A stretch of DNA of 64,000 nucleotides from Elusimicrobia bacterium GWD2_63_28 (GCA_001799895.1 MGUI01000074.1:62001-126000), one strand, 5' to 3'. Counted from the first letter of the stretch, positions 22,196-29,566 are shown. A program made the numbers and translations. Notes: generated from the letters alone by a model not told the origin.

Positions 22196-22217
22196 TAGTT
22201 TAGAGTATTCTAAACTA
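22196..22217 (-). promoter_or_regulatory. Operator palindrome of the ArsR/BigR-type repressor
   Basis: A perfect inverted repeat TAGTTTAGA-N4-TCTAAACTA (9-base arms). It covers the -10 box and most of the spacer of the arsR promoter. Size and AT-rich core fit ArsR-family operators. Confidence 0.75.
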
Positions 22218-22225
22218 GTTGTCAA
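22197..22225 (-). promoter_or_regulatory. Promoter of the sulfur operon
   Basis: On the minus strand, TTGACA (22220-22225) and TAAACT (22197-22202), 17-bp spacer. Only seven bases separate the -10 box from the ATG at 22189 and there is no ribosome site, so the transcript likely starts at or next to the start codon. Confidence 0.65.
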
Positions 22226-22259
22226 GGGCCAGGCGGCCCCGGGGGGGCGCGGCGTGTTT

Positions 22260-22916
22260 TTATCTGAGGACTTCGGCGGCGAAGGCTTTGGCTTCTTCTA
22301 TAAAGCCCTGCCAGGCGTTGACGGGCAGCTGGCCGTCGCGCTTGAAGAAGACCACGTGCCCGGGCGCGCCCTGCACGCGCAGACCGGGCGTGCGCTCGAA
22401 CCAGGCGGCGCGGTTCGGGGTGAAGAACATGTGCACGGCAGCCTCGTCGGGACCGGTCAGGCGGTATTTGTCGGAAAATTCTGGAAAGGCGGGCAGGTCT
22501 ATGTCTTTGAACCCAATGGCCTCGCCGATCTTGTAGATAAAGGACTCGGGCTTCAGCTCGAACTGCGGCACCTGCGGGCGCACGCCCTCTATCAGGGCCA
22601 GCGTGAAAGTATGGCTGTGGCTGTTCTTGCCGCTGCCGGTGGTATAGCGGTAATCAAAAACGCTTATATTTCCGCCGGAAGCGCTGAACTTTATCAGGTT
22701 AGTGGCCTTGCGGGAGCGGCCCATCCTGAAGAGCTCCAGGCCGGTGGCCTCAAGCTCGTGGGGCCAGGGGCCCTCGGGAGAGAACAGCAGCCCCATCGAT
22801 ACAGCCAGCTGCTCCAGGTCTTTCTTCCGCCGCCATTTAAAATACAAAGCCAGCGCGATTATTACGGCGGCCGAACCCAGAAATATCGCTATCGGGTGCG
22901 CCTGAAAGAATTCCAT
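22260..22916 (-). CDS. Membrane-anchored protein of unknown function
   Basis: A 218-residue protein with one N-terminal transmembrane helix (about residues 6-27, then KWRRKKDLEQ) and a soluble domain of mixed strands, including a YRYTTGSGKNSHSHTFT segment and a C-terminal FEAKA-type helix. I do not recognise a named family; the overall shape (single anchor, then a cytosolic domain beginning EQLAVSMGLLFSP) recalls uncharacterised DUF3137-like proteins. ATG 22916 is chosen because AAGGAGG lies at the right distance. It follows the small lipoprotein gene and precedes the sulfur-operon promoter, with no sign of coregulation. Confidence 0.7.
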   Translation of the reverse strand: MEFFQAHPIAIFLGSAAVIIALALYFKWRRKKDLEQLAVSMGLLFSPEGPWPHELEATGLELFRMGRSRKATNLIKFSASGGNISVFDYRYTTGSGKNSHSHTFTLALIEGVRPQVPQFELKPESFIYKIGEAIGFKDIDLPAFPEFSDKYRLTGPDEAAVHMFFTPNRAAWFERTPGLRVQGAPGHVVFFKRDGQLPVNAWQGFIEEAKAFAAEVLR

Positions 22917-22960
22917 CTCCCCTCCTTCATATAAACACAAAACAGCGCCGGAAGCGCGCC

Positions 22961-23248
22961 TCAGTTCCCCCCGGTATCGTCCATGTCCAGGCTGCCCATA
23001 CTCTTCTTGGCGGCCTCTTCGTAAAGGGCCTTTGCGTCCTTGGCCTCCTGTACGCGGCCGACGGTGGTTTTAAGATAGTTGCCGGGGGCGGCAAGAGGGT
23101 TCTGGCTGAAGACCGGCGCGGTAGACACGGCGGCGGCCTGGGCGGCAGCTTCGGCCTTGGGCTGCGGCACGCTCTCAGGCTGCTTTTTGCCGCAGCCGGC
23201 GCAAAGGCCGGTCAGCGCCAGGGCCGCGGTCAGGAACTGCAGTTTCAT
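22961..23248 (-). CDS. Small lipoprotein of unknown function
   Basis: A 95-residue protein with a lipoprotein signal: hydrophobic stretch FLTAALALTGLCAGC with the lipobox LCAGC (Cys19 acylated). The mature part has an Ala/Pro/Gln-rich linker and a charged helical C-terminus (RVQEAKDAKALYEEAAKKS). No family recognised. It is nine bases after the asd gene stop-start junction and on the same strand, so it is likely cotranscribed with asd. The Gly after the lipobox Cys predicts outer-membrane sorting. Confidence 0.75.
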   Translation of the reverse strand: MKLQFLTAALALTGLCAGCGKKQPESVPQPKAEAAAQAAAVSTAPVFSQNPLAAPGNYLKTTVGRVQEAKDAKALYEEAAKKSMGSLDMDDTGGN

Positions 23249-23257
23249 CTTTCCCCC

Positions 23258-24283
23258 TTAAAGCTTCGCTATCTTCTCCGCTATCTGCACCGAGTTCAGG
23301 GCGGCGCCCTTGTAAAGGTTGTCAGAGACTATCCAGAGCTGGTATTCGTTGGCCGCTGTCCTGGCCCGTCGCAGCCGGCCGGCGTAAACTATCTCCGTGC
23401 GGTTTCCGTTCTCCAGGGGCGTCGGGTACTCGTCGGGCCGCGGGAAGAATTTAAGACCGGGGGTGCGCTGCAGCTCTTTGCGCAGCGCGGCCGGGGAGCA
23501 GGGGCGCGCCGTCTTGAACCAGACGGCCAGCGAATGGCCGCGCAGCACCGGCACCCGCACCGAGGTGGTGCTGATCTTTATCTTCCTGTCGCCCCAGATC
23601 TTCTTCAGTTCGGCCTCCACCTTGTTTTCCTCGCCGGAATGGCCGTCCCCGTCGAAACTCCCGACCTGCGGGAATAAATTGAAGGCGATAGGGCGCGGGA
23701 ACTTCCCGTCGGAGGAGCGCGGCACGGAGCCGCTCTTAAAATAGGCTTTCAGCTCTTCTTCCAGCCGGGCCATCGCGGCCTTGCCCGCGCCCGAGACCGC
23801 CTGGTAAGTGGCCAGGCGCAGCTCGGTGACGCGGAACCTGCGGTGGATGAGCGCCAGCGCCACGGCGGCGCCGGTAAGCGTGCAGTTGGGCCCGGCGATA
23901 AGTTTGCGGGACGGCTTCAGCTCCTCCCCGTTCACTTCGGGGATTACCAGCGGCACGCCGGCGGTAAGGCGGAAGCGGGCGGAATCGTCCACGCACCAGA
24001 CCCCGGCGGCGGCCAGGCGGGGCGCGAATTTTTCAGCCACCTCGTCGGTAGAGACGAAAAAGACGATGTCGGCTTTTTTGAGGGCCTCGAAAGAGGGGGC
24101 GCTGCACGCGTGCTTTTTGCCCCTGAAGGTCACCGAGGCCGCCGCGCGGCCGGAATTGAAAGCGTACAGTTCGCCGACCGGGAAACGCCGGCTCTCCAGC
24201 AGGCCCAGGAGTTCCCCGCCTACCATGCCGGAAGCTCCGACCACCGCGATATTGAATTTTTTATTAGTCTTCATCATTTTCAT
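23258..24283 (-). CDS. asd: Aspartate-semialdehyde dehydrogenase
   Basis: A 341-residue enzyme reducing beta-aspartyl phosphate to aspartate semialdehyde with NADPH, the branch point for lysine/diaminopimelate, threonine and methionine. The NADP motif VGASGMVGGELL is at residues 15-26 and the catalytic cysteine is C134 in GPNCT; the later ISTTSVRVPVLRGHS segment with its His is also typical. Two close ATGs (24283 and 24274) are possible; both overlap the end of the upstream secreted-protein gene by 11-20 bases. No other aspartate-family genes are in the window. Confidence 0.93.
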   Translation of the reverse strand: MKMMKTNKKFNIAVVGASGMVGGELLGLLESRRFPVGELYAFNSGRAAASVTFRGKKHACSAPSFEALKKADIVFFVSTDEVAEKFAPRLAAAGVWCVDDSARFRLTAGVPLVIPEVNGEELKPSRKLIAGPNCTLTGAAVALALIHRRFRVTELRLATYQAVSGAGKAAMARLEEELKAYFKSGSVPRSSDGKFPRPIAFNLFPQVGSFDGDGHSGEENKVEAELKKIWGDRKIKISTTSVRVPVLRGHSLAVWFKTARPCSPAALRKELQRTPGLKFFPRPDEYPTPLENGNRTEIVYAGRLRRARTAANEYQLWIVSDNLYKGAALNSVQIAEKIAKL

Positions 24284-25343
24284 TAAGCTGCTGCTCTCCG
24301 GCGCCGGCCGCCGGCTCCGCCGGAGCGGCTTGGGGAATTGGCGCGGCGGGAGCGGCCGGGACCGTGATCGGCATGGAATAGCCGACGTTTTCGAGGCTGT
24401 CCGTGGCCGCCGCGCGCAGGTAAAACATGTCGGTGGAAAGGGCGGTGCGCCCGAAGGACCAGAAATAAGGGGCCCGGAAGAAATACCGCGTCACCCGCTG
24501 CCAGTCGAACTTGTCGTAGGAGATCTCGAGCCAGGCGGCGCGGATATCCTCGCCGATGGCGGTAAAAGAAACGTTTATTTCCTCCGGCGACAGCTCGGCG
24601 GCGAAGCCCTTGATCAAAACCCTGTATTCGTTTACCGGCACCAGCTTGACGGCCATGGCGGGCTTGATGCCGGAGATGGGGGTCTCCAGCACGCCCTCGC
24701 CCGACGGGGCGTTGCCTTTTATGGAGCGGTTCAGCCAGACGTCCTCCGCCTCCCCGCCGCCCATGGCCGCGGCTATGATGGGAGAGCTGGAGGCGTACAG
24801 GAAATAGCGGGAGGAGGACCAGAGGGCGAGGTAATTGTCCTTTTCCGAAGAAACGCGGGAGAGCGGCACTTCCGCCCAGACCCAGCGCGAAGAGTCTACC
24901 CCGTCGAGGGAATCGTTGGGCAGCGGCTCGCGCGGCAGATCCTCAGCGTCGGTCAGGAAATAGGTGTGGTCGGAGTTGAAGGTGGGCGCCTGGTTCAGCG
25001 CCATGTAGATCTTGCCCGGTATCGGCTCGGTGTCCCAGGAGTTGGGCCACGACTTGATCTTGGTGCGGCCCATCTTGGCGCCGATGTAGGCCTTGGAGTA
25101 GCCGCCCGTGGGCACGGGCGGCAGCTTTATGATCCAGCAGTTGTTGTAGCCGACATACCAGTCGGCGTCAAAGCCGCCGTCGGCGTAGAGATAATAGCGG
25201 CCCAGGTTCTTCACCGGGGCAAAGTAGGCCGGCACCGGGGACTTGGCCGCAAAAGCCGGCTTCCCCCCGTCGGAAGGAGTGCCCTGCGCCGCGGCGGCCG
25301 CGGCAGTGGCGGCCAGCAGGGCCGCCGCGAGTAGTTGGCGCAT
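24264..25343 (-). CDS. Secreted protein of unknown function
   Basis: A 359-residue exported protein with an Ala-rich signal peptide (about residues 1-20, AAAAAQG). The mature part is rich in Trp/Tyr with GRYYLYADGGFDADWYVGYNN early (by position, 48-68) and has Fn3/Ig-like strand character late (AWLEISYDKFDW, DMFYLRAAATDSLENVGYS), followed by a Pro/Ala-rich, acidic tail ending NENDED. The late segment resembles extracellular beta-sandwich domains. I do not recognise a named family. It lies between parB and asd, overlapping asd. Confidence 0.75.
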   Translation of the reverse strand: MRQLLAAALLAATAAAAAAQGTPSDGGKPAFAAKSPVPAYFAPVKNLGRYYLYADGGFDADWYVGYNNCWIIKLPPVPTGGYSKAYIGAKMGRTKIKSWPNSWDTEPIPGKIYMALNQAPTFNSDHTYFLTDAEDLPREPLPNDSLDGVDSSRWVWAEVPLSRVSSEKDNYLALWSSSRYFLYASSSPIIAAAMGGGEAEDVWLNRSIKGNAPSGEGVLETPISGIKPAMAVKLVPVNEYRVLIKGFAAELSPEEINVSFTAIGEDIRAAWLEISYDKFDWQRVTRYFFRAPYFWSFGRTALSTDMFYLRAAATDSLENVGYSMPITVPAAPAAPIPQAAPAEPAAGAGEQQLNENDED

Positions 25344-25357
25344 TTTACAGCCTCGTG

Positions 25358-26227
25358 TTACTTTTTTAAAATCTGTGTCACTCTATCCAAATCGTCCAGC
25401 GAGAAATAATGTATGACTATTTTACCATTCTGCGGGCCGGGCCCGGGGCAGACCTCCACCTTGGTGCCCAGCGTTTTTTCCAACGCGCTCTCCAGCTCGG
25501 CGACCTCCGGAGTGCGGCGCGAGCCCGCGCGCGGGGTTTTAGGCGCGCGCGGCTTGTCGGCGTGGAAGCCCTGCGCAAAATTCTCCACGTCGCGCACGGA
25601 AAGCTTCTCGGCCATGATGCGCTGGTAGAATTCGCGGCGCTTGGCCGAGTCGGGGATGGAGATCAGGGCGCGGGCGTGCCCCTCGCTGATAGCCCCGGAC
25701 TGTATGCCCTGGCGGATCTCGGCGTCCAGCTCCAGCAGGCGCAGGGTGTTGGAGACGGCGGCGCGGGATTTGCCCACCCGCTTGGCGATCTCGGCCTGGG
25801 AGGCGCCGAAGGCGTCCATCAACTGCTTGTAGGCCTGGGCGGTGTCCACCGCGTTAAGATCCTCGCGCTGTATATTCTCGATCAGGGAAAGACCCAGCTT
25901 CTGTTCGTCATCCAGGTCTTTTTTTACTATGGCGTCTATTTCCGCCAGGCCGGCCAGCTTGGAGGCCCGCAGGCGGCGCTCGCCGGCTATCAATTCGTAA
26001 TGGTCGTTATTCTTGTCCTTCCAGACCGAGATAGGCTGCAGCAGGCCCCTCTCCCGGATTGATTCGGCCAGTTCCGCAAGGGTGGCCTCGTCAAAATTGC
26101 GCCGGGGCTGAAAGCGGTTAGGCTGTATCTTGCCTACCGGGATCTTCTGCACCAGGTCTCCGGAAATATCGTTGTTCTGAACCTTCGTGATGAGGGCGTC
26201 TATACCCCTGCCCATTGCCTTTCTCAT
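25358..26227 (-). CDS. parB: Chromosome-partitioning protein ParB
   Basis: A 289-residue ParB/Spo0J protein with the ParB N-terminal CTPase domain (QPRRNFDEATLAELAESI, ELIAGERRLRASKLAGL), the central helix-turn-helix (GASQAEIAKRVGKSRAAVSNTLRLLEL) and a C-terminal dimerisation domain. GERRLRA is the signature arginine-rich motif for CTP binding and bridging. It loads on parS sites, three of which lie upstream of parA (27145-27343), and works with the ParA ATPase at 26276-27115. The gap to parA is 48 bases with a GGAGAAA ribosome site. Chromosomal type by length and sequence. Confidence 0.95.
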   Translation of the reverse strand: MRKAMGRGIDALITKVQNNDISGDLVQKIPVGKIQPNRFQPRRNFDEATLAELAESIRERGLLQPISVWKDKNNDHYELIAGERRLRASKLAGLAEIDAIVKKDLDDEQKLGLSLIENIQREDLNAVDTAQAYKQLMDAFGASQAEIAKRVGKSRAAVSNTLRLLELDAEIRQGIQSGAISEGHARALISIPDSAKRREFYQRIMAEKLSVRDVENFAQGFHADKPRAPKTPRAGSRRTPEVAELESALEKTLGTKVEVCPGPGPQNGKIVIHYFSLDDLDRVTQILKK

Positions 26228-26275
26228 AGTTTCTCCTTCCTTATATATAGCGATTTAACGAACCCGGCCGGGACT

Positions 26276-27115
26276 TCAGCCGCCCAGGTCGTATTCCAGT
26301 TCGGCATCTTCGTTGACATAGAGGTCCGACTTGCGATGGGTGGAAACATCCACGCCGCGGCGGGCTAAAAACTCCAGCGCCAGTTCTTTGTAAGCCAGCG
26401 CGCCGCGGGAGCTGGGGTCGTACACAAAAATAGGCTGTCCGTAGCTGGGGGCTTCAGCAAGGCGCACATTCCGGGGTATAACGGTCTTGTAGAGGCGCTC
26501 ACCGTAGTACTTGCTTATCTCTTCCTTAACCTGGTTGGCCAGGTTAATGCGGGAATCGAACATGGTAACCACCCCGCCGTCTATGTTTAGGCCGGGGTTA
26601 AGGGCCTGCTTTATCTTCTCTACCGTGTTCATGAAGTAGGCCAGGCCCTCCATGGCGTAGTATTCGCACTGCACCGGGGTAAGGACCGAATTGGAAGCGT
26701 TAAGGGCGTTCACAGTCAGCAGCCCCAGGGAGGGCGGGCAGTCTATGATGATGAACTTGTACATGTCCTTTATTTTGTCCAGCGCCCGCTTAAGGACGGT
26801 TTCCCTTGAGAATTCGCTGACCAGTTCTATCTCGGCGCCGGCCAAATTGTGGCTGGTGGGCACCATGTCCAGCCAATCCACTGAGGTCTGGTGTATGGCG
26901 GACTCCACGGGAGCGCGCCCGCAGAGCACGTCGTAAATGTTCTTATTGTTCTTTGTAATGTCCACGCCCAGGCCGGAGGTGGAATTGCTTTGCGGATCGA
27001 AGTCTATAAGGAGGGTCTCATAGTCGAAGGCGGCAAGGGCCACCGCCAGGTTAATGGCCGTGGTGGTTTTCCCCACCCCGCCCTTCTGATTAGCTATCGC
27101 CACTATTTCAGCCAT
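26276..27115 (-). CDS. parA: Chromosome-partitioning ATPase ParA/Soj
   Basis: A 279-residue ParA with a deviant Walker A KGGVGKTT (residues 10-17), DFDPQSNSTSGLG as the second Asp motif and IIDCPPSLGLLTVNAL as Walker B. Such proteins form dynamic gradients on nucleoid DNA that pull ParB-parS complexes. It starts with ATG 27115 after CAGGAG. The C-terminal tail (about residues 258-279) is longer than in many Soj proteins and ends acidic. The 236-base region upstream carries the three parS sites, so centromere, parA and parB are together, as near many replication origins. Confidence 0.95.
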   Translation of the reverse strand: MAEIVAIANQKGGVGKTTTAINLAVALAAFDYETLLIDFDPQSNSTSGLGVDITKNNKNIYDVLCGRAPVESAIHQTSVDWLDMVPTSHNLAGAEIELVSEFSRETVLKRALDKIKDMYKFIIIDCPPSLGLLTVNALNASNSVLTPVQCEYYAMEGLAYFMNTVEKIKQALNPGLNIDGGVVTMFDSRINLANQVKEEISKYYGERLYKTVIPRNVRLAEAPSYGQPIFVYDPSSRGALAYKELALEFLARRGVDVSTHRKSDLYVNEDAELEYDLGG

Positions 27116-27144
27116 ATTAACTCCTGTTAAAACTATTGTTAATT

Positions 27145-27160
27145 GTTTTCACGTGAAAAC
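27145..27160. promoter_or_regulatory. parS centromere site 1
   Basis: GTTTTCACGTGAAAAC, a perfect 16-base palindrome with the CACGTG core of bacterial parS (consensus TGTTTCACGTGAAACA), differing only in the outer two positions of each arm. Upstream of parA. Confidence 0.88.
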
Positions 27161-27242
27161 ATTCCCCCGCCATTCCAAAGGACATACTAATTCTATAGTT
27201 TTGTGTCCCCCCTGTCAACCACTACGGCGCCAGGACCGCGGA

Positions 27243-27258
27243 TGTTTCACGTGAAAAC
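27243..27258. promoter_or_regulatory. parS centromere site 2
   Basis: TGTTTCACGTGAAAAC: the left arm is exactly consensus, the right arm differs in its outer two bases. It is 98 bases from site 1 and overlaps the T-rich tail after the terminator at 27267-27296. Confidence 0.88.
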
Positions 27259-27266
27259 AAAAGGAA

Positions 27267-27296
27267 CTGCCCTCAAAAGGAAGCTTTTGAGGGCAG
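27267..27296 (-). terminator. Terminator of the DUF2089-SHOCT pair
   Basis: A 13-bp perfect stem (27267-27279 with 27284-27296) and 4-base loop, followed on the minus strand by TTCCTTTTGTTTTC. It lies 56 bases past the SHOCT-like stop and between parS sites 2 and 3. Confidence 0.8.
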
Positions 27297-27327
27297 AAAC
27301 CGCTTCATGGTATTTTCAGAGGGTATT

Positions 27328-27343
27328 GTTTTCACGTGAAAAC
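27328..27343. promoter_or_regulatory. parS centromere site 3
   Basis: Same 16-base sequence as site 1, here extended to a 22-base perfect palindrome (27325-27346). It lies 85 bases from site 2 and 9 bases from the end of the SHOCT-like gene. Confidence 0.88.
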
Positions 27344-27351
27344 AATCGCGA

Positions 27352-27717
27352 CTACTCTATGTATATCTCAACCTTATCCCCCCCGTCCTGCACGTCCACG
27401 ATCTTCATGGGCTCCTGGCACTCTATGGCTTCCTGTATTTTACCCAGGTCCACAACATAGCCCTTGTCGGCAAGTTTGGCCTTTATCTTTCCCTCTATGA
27501 ACGGGGCCATGAACTTTGCCCAGCCCAGGGGAACGCTTATGTTTACCTTTGCCTCAGGAGTTCCTTCCTCGTAGACCCTGATCTTAAGGACACGGCCCTT
27601 CCCCTCGCCAGCAACGGAGGCAGGCTTTCCAAGAGCCTCGAGCAGCTCCATGGCCTCCGCCGAGGTGATCTTTTTCCTCTCCAGCAGCTTAAGTATGCGC
27701 AATTTCTCTTCGTTCAT
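27352..27717 (-). CDS. SHOCT-like domain protein partner of DUF2089
   Basis: A 121-residue protein. Its first 30 residues (EEKLRILKLLERKKITSAEAMELLEAL) form the SHOCT-like helix-hairpin found in YvlB and DUF2089-associated proteins, followed by a beta-rich domain (VLKIRVYEEGTPEAKVNISVPLG to VDVQDGGDKVEIYIE; cited by position 43-121). It directly follows the DUF2089 gene by 9 bases, which has the same hairpin at its own C-terminus. Proteins of this kind are linked to envelope stress or transcriptional control, but the role is not known. It is not related to the nearby parS sites. Confidence 0.75.
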   Translation of the reverse strand: MNEEKLRILKLLERKKITSAEAMELLEALGKPASVAGEGKGRVLKIRVYEEGTPEAKVNISVPLGWAKFMAPFIEGKIKAKLADKGYVVDLGKIQEAIECQEPMKIVDVQDGGDKVEIYIE

Positions 27718-27726
27718 ATTTCCCCC

Positions 27727-28095
27727 TCAGGCCTCCAGGCCTTTCAACAGGGCCACGGCCTCCTGGGCCGTTATCTCCCCCCGCTCCAACTGCTCCACTA
27801 TCTCAAGTCGCCGCGCCTTGGCCTCGGCCTGCAGGCTGCCCAAGCCCAGTTTGTTCAATATGGCTTCCAACCTGCTCTTTACAGTTGGGTACGAAATGCC
27901 AAGCTGCCTCTCTACTTCTTTAATGCTCCCGCGGGCCGCCAGGAAAACACGCAAAAAAACCTCCTCTTCGTGAGAAAGAGATGCAAAGACCGGGAGTTCA
28001 AAATTACCATTCACGGTAGTTTTGCAGTCCACGCAGCAAAGTTCGGTTACAGTAACCTTGCCGGAGCAAGAAGGACATTTATTAGGAATATTCAT
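27727..28095 (-). CDS. DUF2089 family zinc-ribbon/HTH protein
   Basis: A 122-residue DUF2089 protein: N-terminal zinc ribbon with CPSC (C8, C11) and CCVDC (C20, C21, C24), a sigma-like helix-turn-helix in the middle (FLRVFLAARGSIKEVERQLGISYPTVKSRL, by position about 47-76), and a C-terminal SHOCT-like hairpin (EIVEQLERGEITAQEAVALLKGL). Likely a transcription factor paired with the SHOCT-domain gene downstream. The upstream gap (28096-28248) is AT-rich with TATAGTATAGTATT repeats on the minus strand that probably hold its promoter; no ribosome site is evident before ATG 28095. Confidence 0.85.
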   Translation of the reverse strand: MNIPNKCPSCSGKVTVTELCCVDCKTTVNGNFELPVFASLSHEEEVFLRVFLAARGSIKEVERQLGISYPTVKSRLEAILNKLGLGSLQAEAKARRLEIVEQLERGEITAQEAVALLKGLEA

Positions 28096-28248
28096 ATTGT
28101 TAATTTAATAGTTGATTTTATTAATACTATACTATACTTATATAATTTATAGCACACATTATTAAATAAGTCAAGAGATAAGCAAAAGCATAAATTTTCA
28201 GCCCGGTTTCAACAGGCACAGGGCCGCCTCGCACCAGGCAAAAGAAAA

Positions 28249-28266
28249 GGCCCGGCAAGCCGGGCC
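28249..28266 (-). terminator. Terminator of the small Gly-rich protein gene
   Basis: Stem GGCCCGGC/GCCGGGCC (8 bp) with a 2-base AA loop, followed on the minus strand by TTTTCTTTTG. It lies 22 bases after the stop of the gene at 28288-28566. Confidence 0.85.
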
Positions 28267-28287
28267 TCTTCACCTTGCAAGGGCGGA

Positions 28288-28566
28288 TTAGAAATCCGTG
28301 CCGCCGCCGGAACCGTCCGGATCGGCGCCGCCGCCGGAATCAGAACCGCCGCCGCTGCCGCAGCCGCCATCGTCATTGGTATCGTCGGGGCCGCCGTTGC
28401 CGCCGGAATCGGTGCCGGAACCGTCATCCACATCATCCGGGCCGCTATTGCCGGGCTTCGGCTTGGACGCGGCGTAGGCCGTATCGCAAAGCAGGTCAAC
28501 GCCGGTCATGGCGCCGTAAGCGAGAGCCATGAACATCAACAAGAACGCGGTAAAAAGTTTTTTCAT
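28288..28566 (-). CDS. Small secreted Gly/Asp/Ser-rich protein
   Basis: A 92-residue protein with an N-terminal signal or anchor (FTAFLLMFMALAYGAMTG; likely cleavage near AYAAS, residue 33) and a low-complexity tail from about residue 40 made of GGPDD, SGGGSDSGG and similar Gly/Ser/Asp units with one Cys (GGCGSG). An AGGAG-like site precedes the ATG and a good terminator follows, so it is a real monocistronic gene. Acidic Gly-rich tails suggest a calcium-binding or flexible extracellular peptide; function unknown. Confidence 0.65.
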   Translation of the reverse strand: MKKLFTAFLLMFMALAYGAMTGVDLLCDTAYAASKPKPGNSGPDDVDDGSGTDSGGNGGPDDTNDDGGCGSGGGSDSGGGADPDGSGGGTDF

Positions 28567-28693
28567 CTGTCCTCCCTAAGTATCAAGACTATTTTAGCAA
28601 AATCCCCCGCGGGTGCGGGGGACTTTGGTCCCGGCTAAAGACGGTTTTACGCCCTATTGCGCCGGGGGACTTTGGACACTTGGCCTGTCAATA

Positions 28694-29566
28694 CTATTTG
28701 CCCTTCTCGATGGAGATAAAAGGCACGCCCGCCCCGACGTAGCCGGGCAGGACGCCGTTCCATTTTTCTATAGCCTTAAGCTGGGCGTCCACCTTGCGCA
28801 GCTCTATCAGCGCCGGGGTGACCTGCTCGCGCTGCATGCGCAGGGCCTCGGCCTCACCCTTGGACTTGGCGATCTGGGATTCCGCGTCGCGCTTGGCTTT
28901 CTCGACGAGCTTTTCGGACATCTTGGCCTGCTGCTCGGCCACCTGCTTGTCTTCCACGGCCTTCAGGAACTGGTCGGTGAAGTCCAGGTCGGTCACGGAG
29001 ATGTCGGTCACCACGATCTCTTTCTTGCTGAGCCGCTCCTTGACCTCGGCGTTGATCTCCTCCACCAGCTGGTTGCGTTCGGAGATGATGCGCTCGGCGG
29101 AATAGCGGGCGGAGATGGCTTTGAAGACCTCCTGCACGGCGGGATCCACGATATTGTCCACATAGTTGGGCCCGAGGTTGCGGAAGATGCTGACGACCGT
29201 CTCTTTCTGTATGCGGTGGTTGACCACCAGGTGGGAGTTCATAGTCTGCAGGTCCTTGGAAAAGGCCTGCGTCTTGATGTCGGCGCGCTGTATCTGTATC
29301 GAGAACTTGGTGATATTCTCGACGAGCGGAATCTTAAAATGCATGCCCTCGCTGTAGGAGTCCACTATGCCGCCGAGGCGGGTCTTAACGGCCACTTCGC
29401 CCGGGGCTATGATAAAGAACGACGAGAACGCGAAAACGGCCGCCACCACCACTATGATCGGCAGCAGCAGCTTGCCCAAATAATCTTTTTCCATTTTGCC
29501 TCCCTGGTTGTTTTTGCCAAATTCGTTAAGGATATCTTTAAGGTCGTCAAAGAATGAATTGTCCAT
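28694..29566 (-). CDS. Prohibitin/band-7 (SPFH) family membrane protein
   Basis: A 290-residue protein: N-terminal cytosolic tail, one transmembrane helix (LLPIIVVVAAVFAFSSFFI, about residues 33-51), a band-7/PHB domain (FIIAPGEVAVKTRLGGIVD, FKIPLVENITKFSIQIQR) and a long coiled coil rich in Glu/Lys/Ala (AEQQAKMSEKLVEKAKRDAE). It likely scaffolds inner-membrane microdomains or modulates FtsH-type proteolysis. Two starts are possible: 29566, six bases after a TATAAT box and so leaderless, or 29494, which has an excellent GGGAGG ribosome site. I give the longer form; the extra 24 residues look coding. Divergent from the spermidine synthase gene. Confidence 0.88.
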   Translation of the reverse strand: MDNSFFDDLKDILNEFGKNNQGGKMEKDYLGKLLLPIIVVVAAVFAFSSFFIIAPGEVAVKTRLGGIVDSYSEGMHFKIPLVENITKFSIQIQRADIKTQAFSKDLQTMNSHLVVNHRIQKETVVSIFRNLGPNYVDNIVDPAVQEVFKAISARYSAERIISERNQLVEEINAEVKERLSKKEIVVTDISVTDLDFTDQFLKAVEDKQVAEQQAKMSEKLVEKAKRDAESQIAKSKGEAEALRMQREQVTPALIELRKVDAQLKAIEKWNGVLPGYVGAGVPFISIEKGK

